From Clostridia bacterium (GTDB lineage: Bacteria > Bacillota > Clostridia > Lachnospirales > Lachnospiraceae), in the NCBI GenBank assembly GCA_910574475.1, contig CAJTAT010000006.1, forward strand, positions 218,953 to 282,952: 64,000 bases of DNA, written 5' to 3'. A program made the translations under genes and the position numbers. Shown in pieces: positions 1 through 8,831 of this stretch. The first letter of the stretch is position 1; each line of letters starts with the position of its first letter. The notes beneath the pieces were generated by a model. The model was given only the letters and a program-made list of their open reading frames with translations. It ran no database searches and was not told the origin of the DNA.

Positions 1-908
1 AGGATGGCTACCTTTACGATGGAATTAAAGTCATTCAGATGCCGCTGTTTATAATGATCAGCGGCTATCTGTGTGGAATTGGCCGCCGGGCCCAGAGTGT
101 GACCCAGTACGGAAAAATTCTAAAAAAGCGTGGGATTGCTTATTTGGTTCCATTTTTTTTCTGGATTATCTTACTGCATCCCCTGGATCCTCTATCTAAT
201 ATAATAGATACACTCTTTTGTCTGGATAAAGGATTGTGGTTTTTGATGACCTTGTTTCTTTTGAACGTTATGATCTACACGGCTCAGTTGGCAGAGGCAA
301 TGGCGGCCAGATATAAAAGACAAGTATTCTGGCTGGTTTATCTGGGATTGACAGGCTTTGTGGTACTGCAAACTCTGCTTGGCTGGGAGTTTTTAAGTCC
401 GGGCTTAACCAGACTGTATCTTCCTTTCTATCTGGCAGGATATCTGTCTGGGGAGCATCGGGAAGTATGTGCAAAAATAGGAGAGACCTGGAAAGCTTTG
501 GCCTGTGTCCTGGCTGCAGGCGGTTTGCTATATTTGGTGATAGTCTGCGACCTTCTGGATGTGGGGAGTCTGATGCTTTTAGGCCGGCAAATCCTTGCCT
601 CTTTCCTGGGCTGCTATGTAGTAATTTATCTGGTAGCCTTATGGAGGGATGGAAAGGGAAAGCGTTTTTTGGCCTGGCTTGGGGGTTATACCCTTGAGAT
701 CTATGTGTTGCATTTTCATTTTGCAACCCTGTTAAATCAGGGGAAAGCTTATACCCTTTACAGCCTGGAAGGATTGCTGTTTGCTCTAGCATCCTTTGTG
801 GTGATGAGTGGGATTACGGCTGCAATTATAGTAGTGACAAAGAAAATTCCTCTGTTAGACTTCCTTTTGTACGGGAAGCTTTGTCAGAAAAAAGAAATTG
901 GAGGGTGA
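1..908 (+). CDS. Acyltransferase-3 family membrane protein (5' end outside window)
   Basis: Multi-pass membrane protein of the acyltransferase-3 (OafA/WecH-like) type, which moves acetyl or similar groups onto extracellular glycans. The reading frame is open to the first bases of the window, so the true N-terminus and the catalytic His region lie upstream. The motif MPLFIMISGYL, normally found about 50 residues into the family, sits at position 39. Repeated hydrophobic segments fill the rest, with a basic tail ending KKEIGG. The stop lies just before the MBOAT start, so the two are probably cotranscribed. Family assignment rests on topology and the MISGYL motif. Substrate is unknown, presumably the glycan made by this cluster. 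Confidence 0.75.
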   Translation, partial: DGYLYDGIKVIQMPLFIMISGYLCGIGRRAQSVTQYGKILKKRGIAYLVPFFFWIILLHPLDPLSNIIDTLFCLDKGLWFLMTLFLLNVMIYTAQLAEAMAARYKRQVFWLVYLGLTGFVVLQTLLGWEFLSPGLTRLYLPFYLAGYLSGEHREVCAKIGETWKALACVLAAGGLLYLVIVCDLLDVGSLMLLGRQILASFLGCYVVIYLVALWRDGKGKRFLAWLGGYTLEIYVLHFHFATLLNQGKAYTLYSLEGLLFALASFVVMSGITAAIIVVTKKIPLLDFLLYGKLCQKKEIGG

Positions 909-909
909 T

Positions 910-2265
910 ATGGGATTTACTTCGCTTGGATTTTTACTGTTTTTCCCATCTGTCTTAATCATATATCTGCTGGCGCCTGGTAAGCTGCGGGCTGCCTGGC
1001 TTCTTGTGGCCAGTTACGCTTTCTGTATGAGCTTTGGGGTGAAGTATGGGTTGATACTTCTGGCCTCTACCATCATAACTTATGTGGGAGGTATCTTCAT
1101 AGGGAACCAGGAGAGATCCCAGGTCAAGAAGCTTTGTGTGGGAGCTGTTGTCTTTTTGCATATCCTCTTCTTAGCCTTTTTTAAATATAATCGACTGCAA
1201 ATTTTACTCCCGGTAGGTATTTCTTTCTATACGTTCCAGGCCATTGGCTATCTGGTGGATGTGTACCGGGGTGATACAAAGCCTGAGAAAAATATCATTC
1301 ACTTTGCCCTGTTCCAGGCCTTTTTCCCAAAGCTGGTCCAGGGACCCATTGAGCGCTCTGATAATCTGTTGAAGCAAATTCAGAATTTAGAGCAGTTAAA
1401 GCTCTTGGATCTTTCTCGTATTCGTGAGGGAGGTCTTCTCCTTCTCTGGGGGTTATTCCAAAAATTAATGATAGCCGACCGGATTGCCATTCCAGTCAAT
1501 GCAGTCTACGGCCAGTTTGGAGCCTTCGGAGGCGTGGAAATCCTTCTAGCTACCGTGCTTTACGCCTTTCAGATTTATTGCGATTTCGCAGGCTACACAG
1601 ACATTGCCCGTGGAGTGGCCAGAATCTGTGGCTTTGAGCTACAGAGAAACTTCTGCCAGCCTTACTTGGCAGACTCTGTACAAGACTTTTGGCGGCGTTG
1701 GCATATTTCCTTAAGCAGTTGGCTTCGGGATTACCTTTACATTCCTCTTGGAGGAAGCCGAAAAGGAACCCTGCGAAAATATGGTAATGTAATGATTACC
1801 TTCCTGGTCAGCGGAATCTGGCACGGGACAGGTTTTCATTTTCTCCTCTGGGGCGGCTTACACGGTCTGGGTCAGATTGTAGATGTAAGAAAATGGAAAA
1901 TACCCAGATGGCTGAAGCAAATCCTGGTATTCTGCTTTGTAGACGCTACCTGGATGGTCTTTCGGGTAAACTCTTTGGGAGATCTAAAAGGTATGTTACA
2001 AATACTAGTTACAAATTTCCGCCTTCAAGACTTCGCGGGAATGGAACTTGGAAAATTTGAATGGCTCCTCCTGCTTTTGGGAATTCTCCTGATAATAATA
2101 ATGGATATCTTAAGAGAACAGGCAATCTCCATTTCCCAATGGATATTTGGACAGGCTTGGCCAGTCCGGTGCCTCATCTACACAGCCCTCATAGGAACCA
2201 TCCTGATCCTGGGCGTATACGGAGCCGCCTACGACACCAGCCAATTCCTATACACACAGTTTTAA
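910..2265 (+). CDS. MBOAT family O-acyltransferase (AlgI/DltB-like)
   Basis: Membrane-bound O-acyltransferase of about 451 residues, usual length for AlgI/DltB/PatA proteins that pass acyl groups across the membrane onto exported polymers. Features: many hydrophobic helices, PVGISFYTFQAIGY in the N-terminal half, FWRRWHISLSSWLRDYLYIP in the middle, and SGIWHGTGFHF with the invariant catalytic His. I chose ATG 910, which has GGAGG about 5 bases upstream, over the in-frame ATG 898. The gene starts 1 base after the preceding stop. The next gene is an SGNH-like protein, the standard partner of such MBOATs (as in DltB-DltD, AlgI-AlgX), so together they likely O-acylate the surface glycan. Confidence 0.9.
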   Translation: MGFTSLGFLLFFPSVLIIYLLAPGKLRAAWLLVASYAFCMSFGVKYGLILLASTIITYVGGIFIGNQERSQVKKLCVGAVVFLHILFLAFFKYNRLQILLPVGISFYTFQAIGYLVDVYRGDTKPEKNIIHFALFQAFFPKLVQGPIERSDNLLKQIQNLEQLKLLDLSRIREGGLLLLWGLFQKLMIADRIAIPVNAVYGQFGAFGGVEILLATVLYAFQIYCDFAGYTDIARGVARICGFELQRNFCQPYLADSVQDFWRRWHISLSSWLRDYLYIPLGGSRKGTLRKYGNVMITFLVSGIWHGTGFHFLLWGGLHGLGQIVDVRKWKIPRWLKQILVFCFVDATWMVFRVNSLGDLKGMLQILVTNFRLQDFAGMELGKFEWLLLLLGILLIIIMDILREQAISISQWIFGQAWPVRCLIYTALIGTILILGVYGAAYDTSQFLYTQF

Positions 2266-2324
2266 ATCATTCCTCCCTGAGAGCGTCCGTTTAACCAACA
2301 AAGTTATGACAAAAAGGAGCCTAT

Positions 2325-3392
2325 ATGAAAAATAGTAAATGGAGCCAGTCTCTTCGATTCGCAGGAATGGCCGTTACAGTCCTCCTGTTAACCTATTTCC
2401 TGGTACAAGTCTGCAACTACCTCCTGGTAGACGACACAGAGACCTACACCAGAATTACCATGCACGAACTATATGAAAATGAAGAGGACATTGACACTCT
2501 GTTCTTAGGAAGCTCCCACTGTCTGAGAGCCTACAATCCAGAGCTATTCACAGAGCTGACAGGAAAGACATCCTTTAACTTAGGTTCCACCTCTCAAAAC
2601 TATGATACTTCCTATTATCTTTTGAGAGAGGCAGTAAAATATCATGATATTAAGACGGTATACCTGGACATGCACTATAAGTTTCTCTTCATAGATAAAA
2701 AAGATCGGGACTTAGTTCAAGCCAATATTATTACCGACTATATGAGGCCGTCCCTGAACAAGCTGGAGTTTTTACTTAATACTTCTGAGACAAAGCACTA
2801 TACCAATCGCCTGCTTCCCTTCCGGCGGGAATGGCAAAAAATCGCAGACTTGCCCTGGATCCAAGAGGTATGGACAAAAAAGCAGTCAGATTCCTATCAA
2901 AATTACGATCCCGTGGTAGTGGAGCAGGAATATTATGCAGGAAAAGGCTTTGTATTTTCCGAAGAAGAGCTGGACGCAGAAGCCATTACCTGGTGGGAGA
3001 ACTTTACGCCTGTGTCGGAGGATATGGCATCCCAAGTGACCTATACACTTTCTTATATTGAGAAGATTGTAACTTTCTGTCAGAAGAACAATATCCGTCT
3101 GATCTTTGTCACGGCACCCAGCTTTAAGCAGTATTTAGACGCTATCGGACCCTACGATCAGGCTTATCAATATATCAAAGAACTGGCAGAAAAATATGAA
3201 GTTCCTTACCTGGATTTTAATCTCTGCAAAGAGGAGTATCTGAATCTTGGGGAGGAGAGTTTTCAGGATGTAGATCACTTGAATGGGAAAGGTGCAATGA
3301 CGCTTACAACCCTGCTTGCACAGCTGGATTCCGGTCAGGAGCGCATTGACGAATATTTCAACCCATGGTATGATGTAAAGAGTGCGAAGTAA
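2325..3392 (+). CDS. SGNH-hydrolase-like partner of the MBOAT protein (DltD/AlgX-like)
   Basis: 355-residue protein with an N-terminal membrane anchor (residues 10-33) and an extracytoplasmic domain. LGSSHCLRAYNPE near residue 62 fits the nucleophile block of SGNH-like proteins (GSSH, as in DltD-type proteins), and QDVDHLNGKGA near residue 320 supplies the D-x-x-H pair. It lies 59 bases after the MBOAT gene in the same direction. In known MBOAT pairs the SGNH protein accepts the acyl group and delivers it to the polymer, and that role is inferred here. The sequence is not close enough to DltD for me to use that symbol. Confidence 0.7.
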   Translation: MKNSKWSQSLRFAGMAVTVLLLTYFLVQVCNYLLVDDTETYTRITMHELYENEEDIDTLFLGSSHCLRAYNPELFTELTGKTSFNLGSTSQNYDTSYYLLREAVKYHDIKTVYLDMHYKFLFIDKKDRDLVQANIITDYMRPSLNKLEFLLNTSETKHYTNRLLPFRREWQKIADLPWIQEVWTKKQSDSYQNYDPVVVEQEYYAGKGFVFSEEELDAEAITWWENFTPVSEDMASQVTYTLSYIEKIVTFCQKNNIRLIFVTAPSFKQYLDAIGPYDQAYQYIKELAEKYEVPYLDFNLCKEEYLNLGEESFQDVDHLNGKGAMTLTTLLAQLDSGQERIDEYFNPWYDVKSAK

Positions 3393-3440
3393 AAAGGGAA
3401 CAAGGAACAGGATTTCCCGGATGTGAGGTAGAATAAAAGT

Positions 3441-4532
3441 ATGAAAATCATGGCGAATCGGATGGACCGCGGATTCTTCCGATATCAGAAAGAATTTGAA
3501 GATAAAGCCCTGGAGGTGTTGCGTTCTGGTTGGTATGTGTTGGGCCAGGAGGTAAAAAGCTTTGAGGAAGAATTTGCAGCATATACGGGGGGTGGATATT
3601 GTGTAGGTCTGGCAAGTGGTCTGGATGCCCTTTGGATTGCCTTCCGGGTGCTGGGAATCGGCCCGGGGGATGAGGTGATCGTCCAGGGGAATACTTACAT
3701 TGCCAGTGTCATGGGCATTACCATGAATGGAGCTACCCCTATTTTTGTGGAGCCAAATGAATTTTATAATATGGACACTGAGAAGATTGAGGAGAAGATT
3801 ACAGAGCGCACAAAAGCGATTCTCGTAGTGCATCTTTATGGCCAGGCATCCAAGATGGATACTGTCATGGCTCTGGCAGAGAAATATAATCTGAAGGTGG
3901 TAGAGGATTGCGCCCAGTCCCACGGAGCCTGCTTTCAGGGACAGATGACAGGAACCTTTGGGGATGTGGGATGTTTTTCCTTCTACCCTTCTAAAAATAT
4001 CGGGGCCTTTGGAGACGGCGGGGCTGTAGTAGTGAAAGATGCGAAGCTGGCAGAAGATTTCAGAGTGTTCCGCAATTATGGAAGTGAGAAGCGCTATTAC
4101 AATAAGATTGTGGGGGCGAATTCCAGGCTGGATGAGCTCCAGGCAGGCCTGTTGCGCGTTCGGTTGCGACATGTAAAAGAATATGAGGAAGAGCGGCAGC
4201 AGATAGCCGCCCGGTATCACAGCGAGATTCACAATGAAAAGTTGATGCTTCCTCAAGTACAGGCGGGTTCCACTGCCGTATGGCACCAGTTTGTAGTTCG
4301 CTGTAAGGAACGGGATTCCCTTATTTCCTATTTGAATGAAAAAGAGATCGGGACCATCATACATTACCCGATTCCGCCTCATTTGTCTGAGGCCTATCAG
4401 TACCTGGGCTATCAGAGAGGAGCTTTCCCCATTACAGAGCAGTATGCAGATGAGGTCTTATCTCTGCCTATGTACAATGGTATGACAGATGAGGAACAGA
4501 CCTATGTGATTGATGCTATCAACAGATTTTAG
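3441..4532 (+). CDS. DegT/DnrJ/EryC1/StrS family sugar aminotransferase
   Basis: PLP-dependent aminotransferase of 363 residues that aminates a keto-sugar nucleotide. Visible landmarks: NTYIASVMGITMNGATPIFV (substrate and PLP pocket), VEDCAQSHGA (PLP-binding Asp), and FYPSKNIGAFGDGGAV, where the Lys forms the Schiff base. GSEKRYYN and NSRLDELQAG are also family-typical. The neighbouring gene is a FdtA/QdtA-like cupin. That pairing is known for dTDP-3-amino-3,6-dideoxyhexose synthesis (FdtA isomerises, FdtB aminates), so a 3-amino sugar is the likely product. No dTDP-glucose synthase or dehydratase is in view, so those steps must be encoded elsewhere. Confidence 0.9.
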   Translation: MKIMANRMDRGFFRYQKEFEDKALEVLRSGWYVLGQEVKSFEEEFAAYTGGGYCVGLASGLDALWIAFRVLGIGPGDEVIVQGNTYIASVMGITMNGATPIFVEPNEFYNMDTEKIEEKITERTKAILVVHLYGQASKMDTVMALAEKYNLKVVEDCAQSHGACFQGQMTGTFGDVGCFSFYPSKNIGAFGDGGAVVVKDAKLAEDFRVFRNYGSEKRYYNKIVGANSRLDELQAGLLRVRLRHVKEYEEERQQIAARYHSEIHNEKLMLPQVQAGSTAVWHQFVVRCKERDSLISYLNEKEIGTIIHYPIPPHLSEAYQYLGYQRGAFPITEQYADEVLSLPMYNGMTDEEQTYVIDAINRF

Positions 4533-4588
4533 GAGGCAGACGGAACATACTTTGAGTCCTGACAGAAGTGAAAGGAATGGATAGAATT

Positions 4589-5011
4589 ATGAATATCAAA
4601 GAGCAATATAGAATATTGGAGTTTGGAGATCTGGGGGATGAAAGAGGAAATCTAGTAGTCGTGGAGGGAACTCAGGATATTCCCTTTGATATCAAGAGGG
4701 TATTCTACATCTATGGTTCAGACAGTGAGGTGGTGCGTGGACAGCATGCAAACCGAAACTCTGAGTTTGTTCTGATCAATGTAAGCGGAACCAGCAAAGT
4801 GCGTGTAGACAATGGATTTGAGGAAGAAATCATTGAATTGAACCGCCCCCGTATGGGTCTGTATCTGCCTACCATGCTCTGGAAAGATATGTATGACTTC
4901 AGCGCAGATTCTGTGCTCTTGGTTTTGACGAATACCCACTATGATGGGAAAGAATATATTCGCGATTACGATGAATATTTGAAAGAAGTAGGAGGCACTC
5001 GCACCCGATGA
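4589..5011 (+). CDS. FdtA/QdtA-like cupin, sugar 3,4-ketoisomerase family (WxcM-like)
   Basis: About 140 residues forming one beta-barrel cupin, the size of FdtA/QdtA enzymes that isomerise dTDP-4-keto-6-deoxyglucose to the 3-keto form. The active-site strand reads RGQHANRNSEFVLINVSG, followed by LYLPTMLWKDMYDFS, which is typical. In characterised FdtA/QdtA the first segment is RGxHAH with two catalytic histidines. Here the second is Asn, so the chemistry may differ or the protein may be a variant subgroup. Starts at 4568 (GTG) and 4577 are also possible; 4589 gives the family-like N-terminus. The stop overlaps the next start by 4 bases. Confidence 0.8.
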   Translation: MNIKEQYRILEFGDLGDERGNLVVVEGTQDIPFDIKRVFYIYGSDSEVVRGQHANRNSEFVLINVSGTSKVRVDNGFEEEIIELNRPRMGLYLPTMLWKDMYDFSADSVLLVLTNTHYDGKEYIRDYDEYLKEVGGTRTR

Positions 5012-5943
5012 GCAAGATTTCAATCATTATTCCTGTATACTGGAACTCCGATACGTTGATGCTCCTCTATGAGGATATGAAAGAAAAAATTCTCCCCAAG
5101 CTGGGAGACTATGAGATTGTAATTGTAGACGATGGATCGGGAGATAATTCCTGGGAAATTATGAATCAGATTTCAGATATGGACGAAAATGTCAAGCTGG
5201 TGAAGCTGTCCAGAAACTTTGGGGAACATGCGGCGATTTTAGCTGGACTTTCCCACTGTACAGGAGACTGTGCAGTCACCAAGCAGGCGGATCTCCAGGA
5301 AGATTCTGAGCTGATTCTGGATATGTACGAGAAGTGGAAGGAAGGCAATAAGGTGGTTCTGGCTGTTCGCGCTGACCGTGACGAGGGACCCATCCAGAAG
5401 TTTTTTGCCAATCTGTACTATACACTTATGCGGAAATTTGTTCTTAAGGACATGCCCAAAGGAGGCTTTGACTGTTATCTGCTAGATCGCCAGGTGATAA
5501 AAGTTCTCATGATGCTGGATGAAAAGAATTCGGCTCTGACTCTTCAAGTACTCTGGGTGGGCTTTAAGAGCGATAAAGTGTATTTCCACAGAAAGGCCCG
5601 TGAAATCGGGGAATCCCGGTGGACACTCTCCAAAAAGATTAAGCTGGTACTGGATTCTATGATGAGCTTTTCTTATTTTCCAATCCAGTTAATGTCCACA
5701 CTGGGAGCTATCCTTGCTGCCGTTTCTGTTGTGTGGGCGGGGATCCTGGTGGTTCAGCGTCTGTGTGGCGTGGAAGATGTGGCAGGCTGGACTTCCATGA
5801 TGGTATTGATGCTCTTTGGGTTTGGGGCAATTATGCTGATGCTTGGGATTCTGGGCGAGTATATTTGGAGAGCCCTGGATGCATCAAGGAATCGGCCGCC
5901 GTTTTTGGTGGATGAGACAAAAGGCTTTAAAGACAATGAATAG
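5008..5943 (+). CDS. GT2 glycosyltransferase, GtrB/DPM1-like with two C-terminal helices
   Basis: 311-residue family 2 glycosyltransferase that probably loads a sugar onto a polyprenyl phosphate at the cytoplasmic face. The N-terminal GT-A domain shows IIIPVYWNSD, IVDDGSGDNS (nucleotide-binding Asp) and KQADLQEDSEL (the DxD-like site). Two hydrophobic helices near residues 230-290 anchor it, as in GtrB. The start ATG overlaps the previous stop (ATGA), so translation is coupled to the FdtA-like gene. This suggests it transfers the amino sugar made by the two genes upstream. Its 3' end overlaps the convergent gene 5884-8004 by 60 bases. Confidence 0.88.
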   Translation: MSKISIIIPVYWNSDTLMLLYEDMKEKILPKLGDYEIVIVDDGSGDNSWEIMNQISDMDENVKLVKLSRNFGEHAAILAGLSHCTGDCAVTKQADLQEDSELILDMYEKWKEGNKVVLAVRADRDEGPIQKFFANLYYTLMRKFVLKDMPKGGFDCYLLDRQVIKVLMMLDEKNSALTLQVLWVGFKSDKVYFHRKAREIGESRWTLSKKIKLVLDSMMSFSYFPIQLMSTLGAILAAVSVVWAGILVVQRLCGVEDVAGWTSMMVLMLFGFGAIMLMLGILGEYIWRALDASRNRPPFLVDETKGFKDNE

Positions 5944-8004
5944 TTCTAAAGATAGAAGGAGTATGGCGAATAAGTAATACTCCTTTCTTGTTGCAAGAGT
6001 TCCCAGATGAAGATTTTGCACACGAAAGCTCAAATCCCTGGATACAGGCACTCCGTCAATGGACAGGGATCCATGGGGATAGAGATCAACACGGCTGCAG
6101 TCCTGGGAACTGAAATGAAGATAGTGTTCCTGATCCTGCGCCAATGGCTCGATAGAAATGGTGTAGGTTGTTCTACCCTGAGGGATTACAGGCTCAAACT
6201 GTATTTCATAATCCAGATCATACCCCGTATCATCTCCATAAAGAATACCTTGGTAAAAGACAGTTCCATGCTCATCCGATAAGGTAATGTTATAGGATGA
6301 AGTATTGCCTTCCATCCCTGGATTCCCATAATACAACTCCAGAATATTAAAAGGGGTTTCAGCCTCAAAAGTCTGTGTCCAGACTTGTCCCACCTTCATG
6401 TCAGGGCCATTTTCCCCAGCCGTTTCCATGTGCTGGGCCACTACAGAATCTGTGAGAAAATGTACTTCTTTTGTGTAGGTTGCTCTCTGGGCAATCAGAT
6501 AGATTCCACTTACAAGAAGACAGAGTGCAGAACTTGCCAGCAGGGCATAGGAGGATACTTTCTTTTGAAAGAGGCTGCAATCAGCCAATTGGCCAAGACC
6601 TTCCACTGCCAGAGCATAAGAGAAGAGAGTAAAGGGGATGCTGTAGAGGGGAGAAGTCTCCCATAACAGGTGAAATACCATCCCGCCTAAGAGATTTAAG
6701 GCAAGGAGGAAGGTAGTATCCGCCCTTTTTTTCATCATAGAGAAGATGGCATAGGAACAGACCAGGAACAACTGGAGTGCCCGAAAGATCTGGGCATACG
6801 CTGCCAGATAGCCAGACTTACTCCCCATAATGTATGGATGAAGAAGATTAAAGTCCGTACAAAGTGCATGCTCTGTAGTGAAAGAATCCGTTCCGTCTAC
6901 CCAGCAGTTGAGCTGTTTATTTAGGAGAAGTTTGATGTTTCCGGCCAATCCGTTTTCCGTCAGCCGTTCTCGTATGACAGAGAGAGTTCCTTTGAGCTTC
7001 TCCTCCTTTGTGGGAAGAGAGATGCTGTAGCGCAGATCATCCATGTTGAAGCTGCCGTCCCAGCGGGTTCCCATCATCATAAAATGCGTCACAGGGAGGG
7101 CTGTATCCCTGGTGTCAAAGGGGACATAATGGTTGATAATTCCTTTCCAGGATACAAAGGAGAGTGCAGTGGTAAGGAAAAATAGTAACAGAGGACGGGC
7201 ATGCTTTTTCAGACTTCCTTTTTCATGCCGGATACTCCAAAATAAGAATATGGCGATATAGGCAATCAGTGAGGTGGCCCGCACCTGGTAGCCGGTGATG
7301 CATAAGATTCCCATGAGAGCCGCCAAAAGGTACTGGCTTCGCCTGGAGGAGGCCTTGCAGATACACAGCCAGAGAAAGACGGCTGCACAGGCAAACATCA
7401 TAGATGTGGTAGATGTGTAGTAATAGGGCGCCCACACATAGGGATAGGGCGAGATGACACAGAAAAATAAGAAGAGAACAGAGGTTGAATTTCCCTTTGT
7501 TCTTCGGATAAACATCCAGATGAAAAACAGGGACAGATCGATAAAAGCAGTATTGAATAACTGGACAGCCCTCATAAAGCAGGACGAGGGAACGCCAAGG
7601 AATTGCAGACAGTTTAAAAACCAATAGGTGATAATCGTAATTCCATAATTATTGGGAACCTGTGTAAAATAGGCGTTGGAAATGGTGGGGGATAACTTGT
7701 GAGTACTCAGCATTTCAACTGCCTGATCCAGAATCCAGTAGGCGTCATATCGGATATTTGTGCGCAGGGCAAAGACAAAACCTATCTGTGCCAGGATTAG
7801 AAATCCCCATAAAAAGAAGGCGGCATACTTTAAAAACTTGTCATCTTTGTGGAGAAGAAAGCGACGGATAAAAAAAAGGCAGAGAAAAAGCTCAATACCA
7901 AGAATCCATCCAGATACCGCATGGATCAAAGTATAAGTATTTAAAAATAAGAGTAAACTTAAAGTGCTCCAAAAAATGAGTTTGTTCCAGGCATTTGATT
8001 TCAT
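5884..8004 (-). CDS. Large polytopic membrane protein, GT-C glycosyltransferase-like
   Basis: 706-residue protein with about a dozen hydrophobic helices through residue 500 and a hydrophilic beta-rich domain (around 540-670) before a last helix. It is a clear paralogue of the protein at 12564-14786: both share AVEML(S/R)THK/T, a NNY-ITI-TYWFL block, a WDG(S/A)-D pattern, NLLGGMVFHLLWETSPLY-type segments and a closing domain with PVIPxGxTTYT. GT-C enzymes use polyprenyl-phosphate sugars on the outer face, and that role is inferred from topology and context. It is the only gene of the glycan cluster on the minus strand. Start ATG at 8004 follows a weak AGAAATGATG context. Confidence 0.75.
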   Translation of the reverse strand: MKSNAWNKLIFWSTLSLLLFLNTYTLIHAVSGWILGIELFLCLFFIRRFLLHKDDKFLKYAAFFLWGFLILAQIGFVFALRTNIRYDAYWILDQAVEMLSTHKLSPTISNAYFTQVPNNYGITIITYWFLNCLQFLGVPSSCFMRAVQLFNTAFIDLSLFFIWMFIRRTKGNSTSVLFLFFCVISPYPYVWAPYYYTSTTSMMFACAAVFLWLCICKASSRRSQYLLAALMGILCITGYQVRATSLIAYIAIFLFWSIRHEKGSLKKHARPLLLFFLTTALSFVSWKGIINHYVPFDTRDTALPVTHFMMMGTRWDGSFNMDDLRYSISLPTKEEKLKGTLSVIRERLTENGLAGNIKLLLNKQLNCWVDGTDSFTTEHALCTDFNLLHPYIMGSKSGYLAAYAQIFRALQLFLVCSYAIFSMMKKRADTTFLLALNLLGGMVFHLLWETSPLYSIPFTLFSYALAVEGLGQLADCSLFQKKVSSYALLASSALCLLVSGIYLIAQRATYTKEVHFLTDSVVAQHMETAGENGPDMKVGQVWTQTFEAETPFNILELYYGNPGMEGNTSSYNITLSDEHGTVFYQGILYGDDTGYDLDYEIQFEPVIPQGRTTYTISIEPLAQDQEHYLHFSSQDCSRVDLYPHGSLSIDGVPVSRDLSFRVQNLHLGTLATRKEYYLFAILLLSLELFIVFKAFCLIHQKRRPIP

Positions 8005-8099
8005 AGTTGCATCATTTCTCCAATTTGTTTATAATAAATATATCATTTTGTAATTTAGAATTCAATTGAAAAATATAAGTAGAGGGAGAACTACAGGGA
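8005..8099. promoter_or_regulatory. Divergent promoter region between two glycan genes
   Basis: A 95-base AT-rich gap separates the minus-strand gene ending at 8004 from the plus-strand GT2 gene at 8100. It must carry promoters for both directions. I see AT-rich candidate boxes but no consensus pair I would defend. Confidence 0.35.
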
Positions 8100-8816
8100 G
8101 TGGAGACGGTATATCTTGTTATGCCAGCATATAATGAAGAGGCAAATATTCAAAATGTTATTTCTGACTGGTATCCGATTGTAGAGAAGCTGGGTGGTGA
8201 AAGCCGTCTTGTGATCATAGATGATGGAAGCAAAGACAGGACGTTTGAACTGATGAAAAGAGAAGCGAAAAGTCGTCCACTGTTTCAGCCATTAACCAAG
8301 AAAAACCAGGGACATGGGGCGACAGTTCTTTATGGCTATCGGTATGCCCTGGGGCGTCAGCCGGATTACATTTTTCAGACAGATTCTGACGGACAGACGA
8401 ACCCGGAAGAATTCTGGAAGTTCTGGAAGCGGAGAAATCAGTATGATATGCTCATTGGATACCGGAACAAGCGGGAGGACGGCCTGTCCCGGATTTTCGT
8501 GACAAAGGTGCTGAGAATGGTCATAAGGCTTTGCTTTCATGTGAGCGTGACAGACGCTAACACGCCTTTTCGGCTAATGAAGACTGAGGTGCTTGGCGAG
8601 GAGATAGGGCTGATTCCAGAAGATTTTAATTTGTCTAATGTGCTTATTTCCGTAATCTATGCCAAGAAAAACCGAAAGGTAAAGTACATTCCCATTACCT
8701 TCCGCCCCAGACAGGGAGGAAAGAATTCTATCAATCTGAAAAAAATCTTTGGAATCGGATGTCAGGCTGTACGGGATTTTCGGGAAATTAACACGATGCT
8801 TCAAAAAAAACTGTAA
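8100..8816 (+). CDS. GT2 glycosyltransferase, soluble polyprenol-phosphate-sugar synthase type
   Basis: 238-residue GT-A fold enzyme without a membrane tail. Landmarks are VMPAYNEEANI, VIIDDGSKDRT, FQTDSDGQTNPEEF (DxD-type metal site) and DANTPFRLMK. The start is GTG 8100 with AGAGGGAG upstream; the first ATG (8121) would cut off the first beta strand. It is followed after 15 bases by another GT2 gene. Likely role: transfer of a sugar from a nucleotide donor to undecaprenyl phosphate for the GT-C proteins in the cluster. The sugar is unknown. Confidence 0.85.
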   Translation: METVYLVMPAYNEEANIQNVISDWYPIVEKLGGESRLVIIDDGSKDRTFELMKREAKSRPLFQPLTKKNQGHGATVLYGYRYALGRQPDYIFQTDSDGQTNPEEFWKFWKRRNQYDMLIGYRNKREDGLSRIFVTKVLRMVIRLCFHVSVTDANTPFRLMKTEVLGEEIGLIPEDFNLSNVLISVIYAKKNRKVKYIPITFRPRQGGKNSINLKKIFGIGCQAVRDFREINTMLQKKL

Positions 8817-8831
8817 GAATGAGAGGAAGAT

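Noticed and set aside
3135..4382. 415-codon open frame on the minus strand
   Set aside because: It lies antisense to the DegT aminotransferase, has no ribosome site and codes no recognisable motifs. The plus-strand gene is certain.
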